From the NCBI GenBank assembly GCA_017403955.1, contig JAFRDH010000024.1:62001-126000 (forward strand): 64,000 nucleotides of DNA, in the 5' to 3' direction. Positions 1 through 9,580 of the stretch are shown piece after piece. Position numbers and translations under genes: made by a program. The stretch comes from Mogibacterium sp. Lineage in GTDB: Bacteria > Bacillota > Clostridia > Peptostreptococcales > Anaerovoracaceae. Under the pieces are notes generated by a model. It saw only the letters and a program-made list of their open reading frames with translations. It did not search any database and was not told the DNA's origin. The number at the start of each line of letters is the position of its first letter. The first letter of the stretch is position 1.

Positions 1-11
1 AATCACTAATA

Positions 12-797
12 TCAGCTTGTTGCGGAGACTTTGGAGTCTACATGCATTCCCATACCTGCTGTGTGTGCGGATACTTCGGATGCGAGGTAGAGAACTGCGT
101 TAGCAACTTCTTCAGGCTTAGCATAACGCTTGTCCATAGCATAAGCGCCTGCAAGTGCTGCCATTGCTTCTTCATGAGGCATATCGCCAAAGAAGTCCTT
201 CTCGATTCTGAGCATCATCGGTGTATCTACAGGACCCGGGCATACATAGTTTACATTGATTCCGCATGGACCGAGTTCCATAGCAACGCACTTTGTGAGG
301 CCTGCAACTGCATACTTTGATGAAACATAAGCACTGTTGCCTGCAGTCGGTTCATATGCAGCTGCCGATGCGATAACTACTACAGCACCGGAACCCTTTT
401 CGATAAGTGTAGGTGCAGCATACTTCATTGTCAGCATTACCGCGAAAACGTTGAGCATATAAGTCTTCTCAAACAATTCAAGTGTCATATCCTGAACCGG
501 ATGAGCTTTGCCTTCATAGCCTGCGTTAGGAACAACGATGTCGATAGTTCCAAAATGTGCTTTAGCGCCTTCTACGAAGTTCTTGATATCTTCTTCATTG
601 TTCAGATCTGCTACAAAACCTGCGACCTGACCCTCTGCAGCTCCAAGTGTAGGGAGAAGTGCATCGATTTTTTCCTGTCTTGTTGATGAAAATGCTACCT
701 TTGCTCCTTCTGCAAGGAATCCTTTAACGATTGCAGTACCTATTCCGCCTGTTCCGCCGGTAACCAGTACGACTTTGTCTTTCAGTTTAAGATCCAT
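12..797 (-). CDS. SDR family NAD(P)-dependent oxidoreductase
   Basis: A classical short-chain dehydrogenase/reductase, cytoplasmic, 261 residues, which is the usual length. Visible motifs are the nucleotide-binding TGGTGGIG (13-20), NAG (91-93), catalytic Ser144, and YVSSK with Tyr157 and Lys161. The PGPVDTPM stretch after the active site is typical of the substrate lid. These establish a reversible NAD(P)-linked alcohol/ketone reaction; the substrate cannot be read from sequence. The ATG follows an AAGGAG-like site at proper distance. It is monocistronic, with its own promoter upstream (884-912) and a palindrome in the leader (856-876). Confidence 0.93.
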   Translation of the reverse strand: MDLKLKDKVVLVTGGTGGIGTAIVKGFLAEGAKVAFSSTRQEKIDALLPTLGAAEGQVAGFVADLNNEEDIKNFVEGAKAHFGTIDIVVPNAGYEGKAHPVQDMTLELFEKTYMLNVFAVMLTMKYAAPTLIEKGSGAVVVIASAAAYEPTAGNSAYVSSKYAVAGLTKCVAMELGPCGINVNYVCPGPVDTPMMLRIEKDFFGDMPHEEAMAALAGAYAMDKRYAKPEEVANAVLYLASEVSAHTAGMGMHVDSKVSATS

Positions 798-855
798 TTA
801 AGCTCCTTTCTGCGTGATTGACCGGGACAGACTGCAGTTTATGCAATTTGCCCCT

Positions 856-876
856 CATATAAAAATACCTTATATG
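856..876. promoter_or_regulatory. Inverted repeat in the SDR leader
   Basis: Perfect 7-bp arms CATATAA / TTATATG separated by 7 bp. It lies just downstream of the predicted -10 of the SDR promoter, where a repressor would block transcription. It could equally form a weak A/T-rich RNA hairpin. Confidence 0.4.
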
Positions 877-883
877 AATATAA

Positions 884-912
884 AGTCTAAGTTAAACTTA
901 TCGAATTGTCAA
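884..912 (-). promoter_or_regulatory. Sigma-A type promoter of the SDR gene
   Basis: TTGACA (907-912) and TAGACT (884-889) with a 17-bp spacer, about 90 bp upstream of the SDR start codon. Confidence 0.55.
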
Positions 913-951
913 CACAGGGTGAAAAAATGAACAAATCAGTGAAAAAGGAGG

Positions 952-2463
952 TCAAATATCTACTCCTTCTAATTCTTTGAGGATATCATTCTGTCTTTCG
1001 TAGAACAACAGCTCCTTATTATGCTGGAAGTACTTGGTGCAGCCGTGTCTGCTGATGTAATGTGCGGAATAGAACCCCTTTGTCAGTTCAGTCACGATTA
1101 TGAGCATTTCCTGGCCGTCAGCAAAGACTTCTTCCGCAAAGGTGAACATATTATCGAGCTTTGCGTTGATTTCTTCGACTTGTTCTTTGTAAGCAGCTCT
1201 TCTTGTATTGAAGTCTTTTCTGATTATGAAAAACGCTTCATCCCCGGAAGGATTTCCTGCCTGAGCCAGCGCTTTGACCATAGCTTCAAGGTCTTTGATG
1301 ATCCCGTGCAGGATCCTGCGTTTGTCATCCGAAAGTGAATTTGACTTTTTGCCGGTATCGAGGTCACGTTTCTTTTCAGCTATTGCGGCATTAAGCAGCT
1401 GCACCGCTGAGTCAGGAGATGCGCTGAGCTGTGTTTTGACATCACGAAGAAGAGTCAGTTCTTCTGTCAGGATCTGCTCGATATAATAGTTTTCTTTCAG
1501 ATCATTTCCTACCCTGTCAAGGATCAGGCCGAGAAGAGACAGTCTCTCATCGTATCTGGCTGCCTTCGCGCGATTCTTGATCTTATCACCGGCCGTACCT
1601 GCCAGAATATCGTCTATCTGGTAGTCGGACCTGTATTTATCGAACAGGTCATAATAATTGGAGAAAGACTTGGTAACACGCTTATCCTGCAGATACTGGC
1701 CAATCATTTTAGCGTCTACCTTGATATGATTTTCCTCGTACAATTTGATCATATCGGATAAATTCAGCCAGGCTCTCGCAGTTACGATCGTCTTTCCGTC
1801 AACGGACGATTCTACTCTATAGAAATCATTTGTCTTGATATCAAGATATGTTGAAATCGAAGGATGTACCCCACGGTCCAGAGCATATTCTTTCCAGATA
1901 CGGTAATCCGGTTCGATGTCAATACGCTTCATACGATCCCATGTAACAGTATCGAATTCGCGTACAGAATTGTTGTATTCAGGCGGGTTACCTGCTGTAA
2001 CCACGATCCACCCATCCGGCACACGATGTCTGCCGAAGATTTTGTACTGCAGGAACTGAAGCATCGCAGGCGCAAGAGTCTCTGACACACAGTTGATCTC
2101 ATCGAGGAACAGTATGCCTTCATGCACACCGGTTTCTTCCATCATGTCATATACTGACGCAATGATCTCAGACATCGTATATTCTGAAACACTGTACTCC
2201 TTACCTCCGTATGTTTTGGTCTGAATAAACGGAAGGCCGAGGGCAGACTGTCTTGTGTGATGTGTCATCGAATATGAAACCAGGCAGACCCCGAGTTCTG
2301 ATGCGATCTGCTGCATTATGGCGGTCTTGCCGATTCCCGGAGGCCCCATCAGAAAGACAGGTCTCTGGTCTTCGATAGAGATCTTATATTCGCCGAATTC
2401 ATCTTTTGTGAAATAAGCGATTATTGCATTTTTGATCTGTTCTTTTGCATCTTTGATATTCAC
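952..2463 (-). CDS. MoxR-type AAA+ ATPase
   Basis: A 503-residue AAA+ ATPase of the MoxR/RavA-like group. Walker A is GPPGIGKT (40-47), Walker B ILFLDE (117-122), and sensor 1 is the VTAGNPPEYN stretch around Asn159. The C-terminal ~200 residues are mostly predicted helical and of unknown function. The start codon is GTG, preceded by AAGGAG. It is the last gene of a tightly packed four-gene set (LRR, LRR, VWA, AAA+). MoxR ATPases usually act as chaperone-like remodellers with a VWA partner, and the adjacent VWA gene fits this. The target of the pair is unknown. Confidence 0.9.
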   Translation of the reverse strand: MNIKDAKEQIKNAIIAYFTKDEFGEYKISIEDQRPVFLMGPPGIGKTAIMQQIASELGVCLVSYSMTHHTRQSALGLPFIQTKTYGGKEYSVSEYTMSEIIASVYDMMEETGVHEGILFLDEINCVSETLAPAMLQFLQYKIFGRHRVPDGWIVVTAGNPPEYNNSVREFDTVTWDRMKRIDIEPDYRIWKEYALDRGVHPSISTYLDIKTNDFYRVESSVDGKTIVTARAWLNLSDMIKLYEENHIKVDAKMIGQYLQDKRVTKSFSNYYDLFDKYRSDYQIDDILAGTAGDKIKNRAKAARYDERLSLLGLILDRVGNDLKENYYIEQILTEELTLLRDVKTQLSASPDSAVQLLNAAIAEKKRDLDTGKKSNSLSDDKRRILHGIIKDLEAMVKALAQAGNPSGDEAFFIIRKDFNTRRAAYKEQVEEINAKLDNMFTFAEEVFADGQEMLIIVTELTKGFYSAHYISRHGCTKYFQHNKELLFYERQNDILKELEGVDI

Positions 2464-2487
2464 AGCGATTTCTCCTTAACAGTTTTG

Positions 2488-3993
2488 CTAAATGTCTTCG
2501 TCCTGAAGTACCAGTTTGATTGCCCATGGCGGTACATTCGGATTGTTGTATTCATTATCCAGAAATACAAATGCAGTATCATATGATGGTTTGCGTGCAG
2601 GGAACGTGCCGTATCCATCCGTAAAGTATATCAATCCCTTGAGATTGGTGAATTCACCTTCATCTATAAGTCTGTCGACAAAATCGAAAACCGGTCTGAA
2701 ATCCGTTCCCCCAAGGCCGTAGATCTTCATTGTTTTCATGTATTCTTCGTATTCTTCTTCAGATGTGATCTTGACATGCTCTTGTATTTCCGCATCGCAC
2801 TGTATTATGTGTATATTGATATGTGAAAAATAGCTTTGCGTTGATTTGAGGATGTTGTATGTTTTCTGAATGAATTTCTGCACCAGCGTGCCGGAAGTAC
2901 TTCCCGAAGTATCGATGGCGATGACAAATTCTCTGATACGCTTGACTTCTTTATATTCCAGCGGTTCTATAAGCGGCATGTTTTCATACAACTTGAGTCC
3001 GTATGTATAGAAGATATAGTCGAATTCTTCGTCATTTATGACCATAGCTTCCCCCAGTACGGAGAACTTTTTCAGGAACGTTTCATAGTCATATTTCTCG
3101 CGGTTGACTTCACTCAGATTCTGTATCATTCCGCCCGCGCTGTTTCCGTGTTCTCTGGAGAATGTCTCAAGGTCTTCCTGTATCTTTTCTGCTATCTCTT
3201 TCCATTCCTCCATCAGTTCTTCCTGCGTGCCTGAATCCGAAGCCGATGCTTCGCCGGCTTTTTCATCAGTTTGCAGATCTTTATTCCATCCGCTGTTTAC
3301 GCCTTCGCCAATGTCATCAGGCGACTCTTCGTCGGCTTGCCCTTCGTCATCAGCCTCATTCTTGCCGGGACCTTGATCTTCATCGTCAGCTTCGGCGCTA
3401 TCTCTATCTTTTGTATCGCGATCGCCTCCTGCCCCTCCAATGCCGTTCGGCCTCGAGGTATACCAGCATGAATGGTCATCCGCTTTGAACAACGCCGCGA
3501 TCTTACTGATTTCGGATTCAGATAATCGCTTATCCCGGAAGTAGTGATAAAGCTTCTCGGCGGTAAGCATTGATAATTCCTTCTTCAGTATAGCAAGCAT
3601 ATCCTTCTGAGCAGTTTGTCTTGAAGTGTTTGTCACGCGGATGCCCAGATCATTTATTGTATTCTCGACAGCGATATCACAAGCCATATCCCACAACTCC
3701 ACATTGATCGTTTCCCCAACGAACATATGGCTGAAGATGCAGTGTAATACGGCATGAAGATAATCACGCGTCAGGCTGTCATGCTCTTTTTTGAAGCACC
3801 TCAGAACATGCCTCGGATCATAGGAAAGCTGGTCGCCGTTTGTCGCCAGAGTCCCAGATTCATCCGGGATCAGTTGGAGCCTTGCCAGAGCGAGATCCAT
3901 AAACCTGAGATTGACCATCAGAGTGTTACGCGCCAGTGTGAGAACATCCAGAGCTGCTTTTTTGATTTTTTCTTCGTTGATCTGATCTTTCAT
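2488..3993 (-). CDS. VWA domain protein with N-terminal HxxxH-type region (DUF2201-like)
   Basis: A 501-residue protein with three visible parts. Residues 1-180 contain DYLHAVLHCIFSH, with His80, His84 and His89 resembling the degenerate metallopeptidase helix of VWA-like (DUF2201) proteins. Residues 187-260 are a strongly acidic Asp/Glu/Gly linker. Residues 350-501 form a von Willebrand A domain with MIDAS residues DTSGS (361-365), Thr430 and Asp459. Its start overlaps the stop of the LRR gene by 4 bp, and the MoxR gene starts 24 bp after its stop, so co-translation is likely. Family knowledge pairs such proteins with MoxR ATPases; the metal ligand set and any peptidase activity are unproven. 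Confidence 0.85.
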   Translation of the reverse strand: MKDQINEEKIKKAALDVLTLARNTLMVNLRFMDLALARLQLIPDESGTLATNGDQLSYDPRHVLRCFKKEHDSLTRDYLHAVLHCIFSHMFVGETINVELWDMACDIAVENTINDLGIRVTNTSRQTAQKDMLAILKKELSMLTAEKLYHYFRDKRLSESEISKIAALFKADDHSCWYTSRPNGIGGAGGDRDTKDRDSAEADDEDQGPGKNEADDEGQADEESPDDIGEGVNSGWNKDLQTDEKAGEASASDSGTQEELMEEWKEIAEKIQEDLETFSREHGNSAGGMIQNLSEVNREKYDYETFLKKFSVLGEAMVINDEEFDYIFYTYGLKLYENMPLIEPLEYKEVKRIREFVIAIDTSGSTSGTLVQKFIQKTYNILKSTQSYFSHINIHIIQCDAEIQEHVKITSEEEYEEYMKTMKIYGLGGTDFRPVFDFVDRLIDEGEFTNLKGLIYFTDGYGTFPARKPSYDTAFVFLDNEYNNPNVPPWAIKLVLQDEDI

Positions 3994-5258
3994 AATTCTT
4001 CAAGCAGCGGGTCATATTGCCCGTTAAGTTCTGACTGGCATTCGAGCAAAAACGCAGTACATTCTGAAGCAGAAAGCGAAATGGAATAATCTACTATCCC
4101 GCTGATATTGTCTTTACTGAACATACCGTTGTCATGCATGAACCTGAGAAGTTCGACATCTTTGTCCTCAACAGCCCGCCTGGCTATCCGGCGTGAATGT
4201 TTATCAAGGTAATCTATGTAACCTGCCCTGCAGGAATCGTCCAGTTCATAAGGGTGTCTGGAACGCATCACAGCAAGCCTGTCTTTGCCCCGCTGATTCC
4301 AGCCCATTCCCTCAAATAATACACTGTCGAGTACTGAATAATCAAACGAGTTATCAGTTCTGAATGCACCGGTAAGCGCCTCCCGCAAAGTTGAATTCAG
4401 GTCCGAGTACAGCGGCAGAAAGCCTACTGCATTGTCCGTCTGATCATCGAGAACTGTGACATCTATCGCACTTTCCCACAGGTAAAAATGATCTGCTTCA
4501 TCTATATAAGTTCTGTCGTCCCTGAAATAATTCCTGAATTCATGCAGGGATGACTTATATATGTTTATCTTCTTCTGCCTTTCTATCGGTCCGAAGCAGT
4601 CTTTGCCGATAGATCTGACGCTCTTCGGTACTGTTATTCCGTCGTGCACAAGGCTGAAGGCATCGTCTCCGATCTCCTCCAATGTATCCGGCAGACTGCT
4701 TATTTCGAGCATGCCGCATCTGTGAAAGGCTCTCGCGCCGATCTTGCGGACCGGTCCGAATCTGACGACCGATAGTGATACGCATCCGGCAAAAGCATCT
4801 TTTCCGATGATGCGGGCACTGCTGATGTCTGCATACTCAAGCGAAGTGCAGAAGCTCAGTATCGACGGCGGGATCTCACCCATCCAGTTCAGATCGACTC
4901 GCCTTATTGCAGTATGAGAGAATGCTCCCGCTCCGAGTTTTGTCACAGAACGAGGGATCGACGGAACATCGAGCATCCCGCAGAAAGAGAATGCCGCTTC
5001 GCCTATTTCCGTAACGTCACCGATAGTGATACTTCTGAGCGACTTGCAGAATTCGAAAGCTCTTGGCCCGATCACAACAGCGTTACTCATTGTGACTGAC
5101 TCAAGATTCGAACATTCACGAAATGCCCCTGCTCCGATGTATCTGACGTTGCTCAGGTCGGCATGTCTGAGTTCCTTGTTCTTCGCGAAGGCATCGTCTT
5201 TTATTTCTGTTATGTCTCCCGGCATCTCGAGATAGCCATTTATTATCAAGTCTCTCAT
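3990..5258 (-). CDS. BspA-like leucine-rich repeat protein (LRR_5), short paralogue
   Basis: About 422 residues. The first ~200 are consecutive ~23-residue LRR_5 repeats of the form IGxxAFxxCxxLxxIxI. A central region follows with the YKSSLHEFRNYFRDDRTYIDE type, and the C-terminal ~90 residues look ankyrin-like (ARRAVEDKDVELLRFMHDNGMF). There is no signal peptide, so it is presumably cytoplasmic, unlike secreted BspA proteins. The ATG at 5258 overlaps the TGA of the upstream LRR gene (TGATGA); a GTG one codon earlier is also possible. It is clearly paralogous to the C-terminal half of its larger neighbour, suggesting duplication inside the operon. Confidence 0.85.
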   Translation of the reverse strand: MRDLIINGYLEMPGDITEIKDDAFAKNKELRHADLSNVRYIGAGAFRECSNLESVTMSNAVVIGPRAFEFCKSLRSITIGDVTEIGEAAFSFCGMLDVPSIPRSVTKLGAGAFSHTAIRRVDLNWMGEIPPSILSFCTSLEYADISSARIIGKDAFAGCVSLSVVRFGPVRKIGARAFHRCGMLEISSLPDTLEEIGDDAFSLVHDGITVPKSVRSIGKDCFGPIERQKKINIYKSSLHEFRNYFRDDRTYIDEADHFYLWESAIDVTVLDDQTDNAVGFLPLYSDLNSTLREALTGAFRTDNSFDYSVLDSVLFEGMGWNQRGKDRLAVMRSRHPYELDDSCRAGYIDYLDKHSRRIARRAVEDKDVELLRFMHDNGMFSKDNISGIVDYSISLSASECTAFLLECQSELNGQYDPLLEEL

Positions 5259-8194
5259 CACAGTTCACCATCTACAGGATCACTCAGCACTCCGAGTTTC
5301 ATCCGGTACTCAAGCAGGTATGCTCTGCAGGCGATATCACCGGTGCCTGCACACTTGTCAATGATATCTGTTATATTCTTCTTATTGATAACGCCGTTTT
5401 CCACAAGAACCTTAATAGTATCTATATCCCCTTCCGCGGCAGCACTTGCGGATACAGACACCGCTTGTGATTTCAGATGATCTATATGTTTTTTTCTTGC
5501 ATCTCCGGTAAGACCATATGGATGTTTAAGTCTCTGAATAGCCAGCTTGTTGATCGCCCCGATCTCTTGCACCCATATAAAATCCCGTGATTTATCTTCA
5601 TCAAGAACTGAGTAGTCAAATGTATTATCCGGTCTGAAAGCCTCAATGAAATCCAGTTTCTTGTCTTCTCTTGTAGCATAGAACGGGATAAATCCTACGA
5701 TCTCGCCGGACTCGTCATCCAATATAGTGATCTCCACAAGAATTATTGACAAACCCCTGCCATCACCGAATTTTTTCCTTTTGGGTCTGGTAAAAATATT
5801 TCTGAACTCATACAGCAGTGATTTGTAAATAGTAACGCGCCTGATTGGCGTCTCCTGAAATGGCAGGCCCCGTTCATATCCGAAGCAATTCGTCCCTATT
5901 GTTCTGACACTTCGAGGAATAACCATTCCATCTCTGATACTGCTGAAAGCATTTTCTTCTATGACTTCCAGAGATTCAGGAAGGCTATCTATATCCAGTA
6001 AATCACACTGGTAGAATGCCTTCTTTCTGATCACACGCGCGTTACTGATATCCACATGTTTGAGGCGCTCTGAGACTGCAAACAATTCCTCCGGTATCTC
6101 CTCCATGTCGTGCAGATCGACACTCCGGACGCCGGCCCAGGCAAAGGCCCCTTTACCGATCGATTTCAGAGGATCCGGGAGAGCTTTGAAATCAAGGTTG
6201 CTGCAACTGTAAAATGCTCTTTCACCGATCTCCGACACATGATCCATCTTAACAAATCTCATTTCGGTACATCCTGAGAAGGCATTACCCCCGATGAATT
6301 CAACATTTTTCAGATCGATCCCTTTGATGTTTTTATTATCTTCGAATGCAGCAGCATCAATAACTGTCACATTATCCGGGATCTCCGGGTATTCCTCTGA
6401 CCCGTAGTACTTTTTCAGAACTGCTTGTCCGGGAAGGTCTTCTATGTTACATATGACAGCATCATATTCATTTTCAGGAGTTATGCGAATGACCATTGAA
6501 GAACGCACTGCCCCATCTTTCAACATAGCATCAAACTCTTCTGCGGAAACAGGGATCATATCAGGCGGATATTCCGGATCCTGATACATTGTATTGTTAT
6601 AGATCAGAAGAGCTTTGTAACGGATAAGCAGATCTCTGTCCGGCTTCATATAATATGTATTGCCGTTCAGCGCCGCTGTTGGGATTCTGACTCCGGCAAA
6701 ATCTATTTTCTTGCCTCCTGTATCTACCGCGTGTACTCCAAGTTGCTCTACCGAGAATGGCAGGACCAGCTTTTTCAGATGAAAATGGCTATTGAAGGCG
6801 TTACTTTCAAGACTTTTCAGCGACTCCGGAAAAGTCAGTTCTTCCAGCAAGTGTGCAGATTCCATTACGCCCTCGCCTATCTCAATAACAGAATCCGGTA
6901 TGACGAGCCGCCTGAGCCTCAGGTTTGCAAAGCAATGCGGTGCTATTGTTTCAAGTTTATCCGGCAAAGTCAGTTCCATAACCCTGTCAAACGGATCGAT
7001 ACAGGAACTGCCGAGACACCGCAAAGTATCCGGGAATTTGATGTGGTTGATATTATGCAGTGTGTTCCAGCTGAGATCTGTAGACATACTCTGCGCATAC
7101 ATACCTATGGATCCGACCCCTTCCGGTATGATCAGTGTATTATCAACTATGTTCAATTTGCCAAGCTGATACAACGTGTTGCCGATAACGATCTTAAAGC
7201 CGCGGAACTCCCTGATCCAGTCAAGACTATCTTCATAAACATCCTGCAATGCTTGAAGTGATTTGGGAAAGAGATATTCCGGCATATCCCCGCAATAGTT
7301 CCTCAGATAATCAAGCAATGCCGCAGGAAGCCACTCCGGAATGATGACAGAATTTGTAAATGTATGTCTGTTTTCCGGTATGAAAATAACGCTTCCGTAT
7401 GTTATATACCCGAATATCGCAATTGTTCTGTCATACCACTGCGTATAGAAGAAAGGAGCCCTGCTTAAAGAAAATCCTATAAAAGACACACTTGCGGATA
7501 TTCTGGCTTCTGTCAGCGAATTTGCCCAATAGAAGAAATCGCTTCTGAGTTCTTTGCACCCTTCTCCTACAGTGACAGTCTGTACAAAGCCATTATTGGA
7601 TCCGACATTCCTGCCTATCTTTAACGATCCCGGGATATCGATTCTTCTGGCGCGGCATTTATTGAATGCAGTCTTTTCATCATGTTGTGACCCGATACCT
7701 GTTACTTTGACTCCGTTTATTGACGACGGAACTATGATATGCTCCTTAGTGCCGTGATACTCTACGATCCAGAGCTCTGCTTCTTGGCAGGCATATTTAT
7801 AGTCATATCTCCATTCTACTTCCCAATCGTCTGCTTCAGCTCCACTTATATCTATTTCTTCCACTTCGTATACAGGAGCATCTGACCATGAATCTTTATA
7901 CTCATCGATCTTTATAACTCTGCGCCCGGGATCTGTGATCATGAAAAAATCATCAAGCGTGAGCACAGAAATAAGCTCACCTTTGTCGATAAGCGAGCGG
8001 ACAAAACGGACTTTGTCAGCGACTCCCTTTGCGTGAGGATCATAAACAAAGCATTCATAACTTCTGGCTGATCCCAGTTCAGCCTTTACAAGCCTTCCTC
8101 CATGCTTTTTAACGAGTCGCTTGACCTTATCCAGATTCTCCCGGTTCAGGCCCGCGGTGATCACATTCTGACCGCGAAATCGTTTGATACTCAT
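5258..8194 (-). CDS. Large BRCT-like / leucine-rich repeat protein
   Basis: 978 residues and first gene of the LRR-LRR-VWA-MoxR operon. Residues ~1-90 have a BRCT-like pattern: a VITAGL strand, then KVKRLVKKHGGRLVK, then a final helix near LTLDDFF. Two separate blocks of LRR_5 repeats follow (roughly 130-520 and 620-770). The C-terminal ~180 residues match the shorter paralogue, including an ankyrin-like tail. No signal peptide or membrane segment is visible. LRR and BRCT modules are protein-binding folds, so a sensor or adaptor role for the AAA+/VWA pair is plausible inference only. SD: AAGGAC before ATG. Confidence 0.82.
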   Translation of the reverse strand: MSIKRFRGQNVITAGLNRENLDKVKRLVKKHGGRLVKAELGSARSYECFVYDPHAKGVADKVRFVRSLIDKGELISVLTLDDFFMITDPGRRVIKIDEYKDSWSDAPVYEVEEIDISGAEADDWEVEWRYDYKYACQEAELWIVEYHGTKEHIIVPSSINGVKVTGIGSQHDEKTAFNKCRARRIDIPGSLKIGRNVGSNNGFVQTVTVGEGCKELRSDFFYWANSLTEARISASVSFIGFSLSRAPFFYTQWYDRTIAIFGYITYGSVIFIPENRHTFTNSVIIPEWLPAALLDYLRNYCGDMPEYLFPKSLQALQDVYEDSLDWIREFRGFKIVIGNTLYQLGKLNIVDNTLIIPEGVGSIGMYAQSMSTDLSWNTLHNINHIKFPDTLRCLGSSCIDPFDRVMELTLPDKLETIAPHCFANLRLRRLVIPDSVIEIGEGVMESAHLLEELTFPESLKSLESNAFNSHFHLKKLVLPFSVEQLGVHAVDTGGKKIDFAGVRIPTAALNGNTYYMKPDRDLLIRYKALLIYNNTMYQDPEYPPDMIPVSAEEFDAMLKDGAVRSSMVIRITPENEYDAVICNIEDLPGQAVLKKYYGSEEYPEIPDNVTVIDAAAFEDNKNIKGIDLKNVEFIGGNAFSGCTEMRFVKMDHVSEIGERAFYSCSNLDFKALPDPLKSIGKGAFAWAGVRSVDLHDMEEIPEELFAVSERLKHVDISNARVIRKKAFYQCDLLDIDSLPESLEVIEENAFSSIRDGMVIPRSVRTIGTNCFGYERGLPFQETPIRRVTIYKSLLYEFRNIFTRPKRKKFGDGRGLSIILVEITILDDESGEIVGFIPFYATREDKKLDFIEAFRPDNTFDYSVLDEDKSRDFIWVQEIGAINKLAIQRLKHPYGLTGDARKKHIDHLKSQAVSVSASAAAEGDIDTIKVLVENGVINKKNITDIIDKCAGTGDIACRAYLLEYRMKLGVLSDPVDGEL

Positions 8195-8257
8195 TGATCT
8201 GTCCTTTGCTGCTTCATAAACTCCGGAGTTATACTCTACATGTATTTCAACCGGACC

Positions 8258-8581
8258 TTACTCCAGCGTTTCTTTTACATAATATGACCTGATCCGGCTC
8301 TCAGTTATAAGAACGGACTCCTGATGGAAGAATACGCATAGGTCTTTTGCTATATTGTCTATAGTATCTTTCTCCGCATCGATCAAAATCAGTACAAGCG
8401 TCGTCTCTAACGTATAATCGCCATTCTCATGAATGTATCCGCCTTCTTCAACATCGAAAGAAAACGGCGTGTTGTAAGCAAAGCAGACATTTCGCAGTAC
8501 ACTAATATACTTTTCAGTTTCAAAGATCTGTTTCTTGGTAAGTGAATCATTCAGACCTACATATATTCTTGTCTCAATCAT
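8258..8581 (-). CDS. Conserved small hypothetical protein
   Basis: 107 residues, soluble, acidic. It starts MIETRIYVGLND, then has a helix with KKQIFETEKY and a predicted alternating strand/helix ferredoxin-like arrangement, with LVLILIDAEKD as a hydrophobic strand. I do not recognise a named family with confidence; short enzymes or regulators of the DUF3574 kind have a similar opening. It sits 63 bp upstream of the large LRR gene in the same direction, so it may be the leading gene of that operon, and 49 bp downstream of the CorA gene. Confidence 0.6.
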   Translation of the reverse strand: MIETRIYVGLNDSLTKKQIFETEKYISVLRNVCFAYNTPFSFDVEEGGYIHENGDYTLETTLVLILIDAEKDTIDNIAKDLCVFFHQESVLITESRIRSYYVKETLE

Positions 8582-8630
8582 CTCTATTAATATTGCATCT
8601 CCGTATGGATCTTTTTTTTCGATACCTTAA

Positions 8631-9554
8631 TTACAACCACTTTTTCCTTTTGAACAGGATCAGGCAGAATGTTGCGACGGCAACACATAATGCGATCACT
8701 GTCAGGTAACCGTAACGCCATTCAAGTTCAGGCATATATCGGAAGTTCATTCCATACCATCCCACGATCAGAGTCAGCGGCATAAAGATAGTTGTGACAA
8801 CAGTAAGCAGCGTCATGATTTTGTTCTGGCGTACATCTAACTGCGAGTTGTAAAGATCACGCACCTGCATCGTATAATCACGGATAGATACTGCAAAATC
8901 GTGACGCCTTGCCATCAAATTCATGAAAAGGTGGATATAACGAAGCTTATCCTCGCTGAAGAACCCGTTTTCGTTTTCCTCAAACTCCTGAGTCATATCT
9001 ATGATCTGTTCATAATGTATCAGGAGCTCACGGATATCGTTGCGTATCTCATTTACCCTCACAAGGTCTCCCTGCCCCTCAGAGGATAAAACCTCATCCT
9101 CTATTCTGTTAAGTTCTTTCTCAAATAGTTCCATGATCATAAGGTCATTACTCACGATCTGTTCCAGAAAATCATACAGGAAGCGTTCCAGAGAGGGTTC
9201 AAGCCAGCGTTTCGTACGGCTTATAGCATCTATCATCTGCTCTGCCTTACCGCTGTCATCTATAAAAATGATCCCTTTCTCGTCCAGTGCGAATGCGAAT
9301 CTGAAATCATTTTCCCTGAGATTATGCCGGTCAGGAATCATGAATGTACCGGTAAGCGAGTCATAATTGACCTCGGCCTTGGTACTATGAATATGCCTTG
9401 CATCCGGCTCGAGCTCGATTCCCATATCAAAACGGTCACGCTCCCGGACCCACTCAGGAGTGGTCAGAACTGCAACATACTGCTTAGTCATCCCTTCATG
9501 CAGATCCTCCGGATCGCAAGGACGTATTGTTTCCTCCAAAAGATAATAACTCAT
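8631..9554 (-). CDS. CorA family divalent cation (Mg2+) transporter
   Basis: 307 residues. It has the CorA layout: a soluble N-terminal domain (1-~245) with a long helix, two C-terminal membrane segments (about 247-267 and 281-301), and the signature GMN at 268-270 within GWYGMNF directly after TM1. CorA proteins are pentameric inner-membrane channels for Mg2+ (sometimes Co2+ or Ni2+). The short basic tail KRKKWL is typical. SD GAGGAG precedes the ATG. Ion selectivity cannot be decided from sequence. Confidence 0.9.
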   Translation of the reverse strand: MSYYLLEETIRPCDPEDLHEGMTKQYVAVLTTPEWVRERDRFDMGIELEPDARHIHSTKAEVNYDSLTGTFMIPDRHNLRENDFRFAFALDEKGIIFIDDSGKAEQMIDAISRTKRWLEPSLERFLYDFLEQIVSNDLMIMELFEKELNRIEDEVLSSEGQGDLVRVNEIRNDIRELLIHYEQIIDMTQEFEENENGFFSEDKLRYIHLFMNLMARRHDFAVSIRDYTMQVRDLYNSQLDVRQNKIMTLLTVVTTIFMPLTLIVGWYGMNFRYMPELEWRYGYLTVIALCVAVATFCLILFKRKKWL

Positions 9555-9580
9555 AGTTCTGTCTCCTCTGCTGGTCTGTT

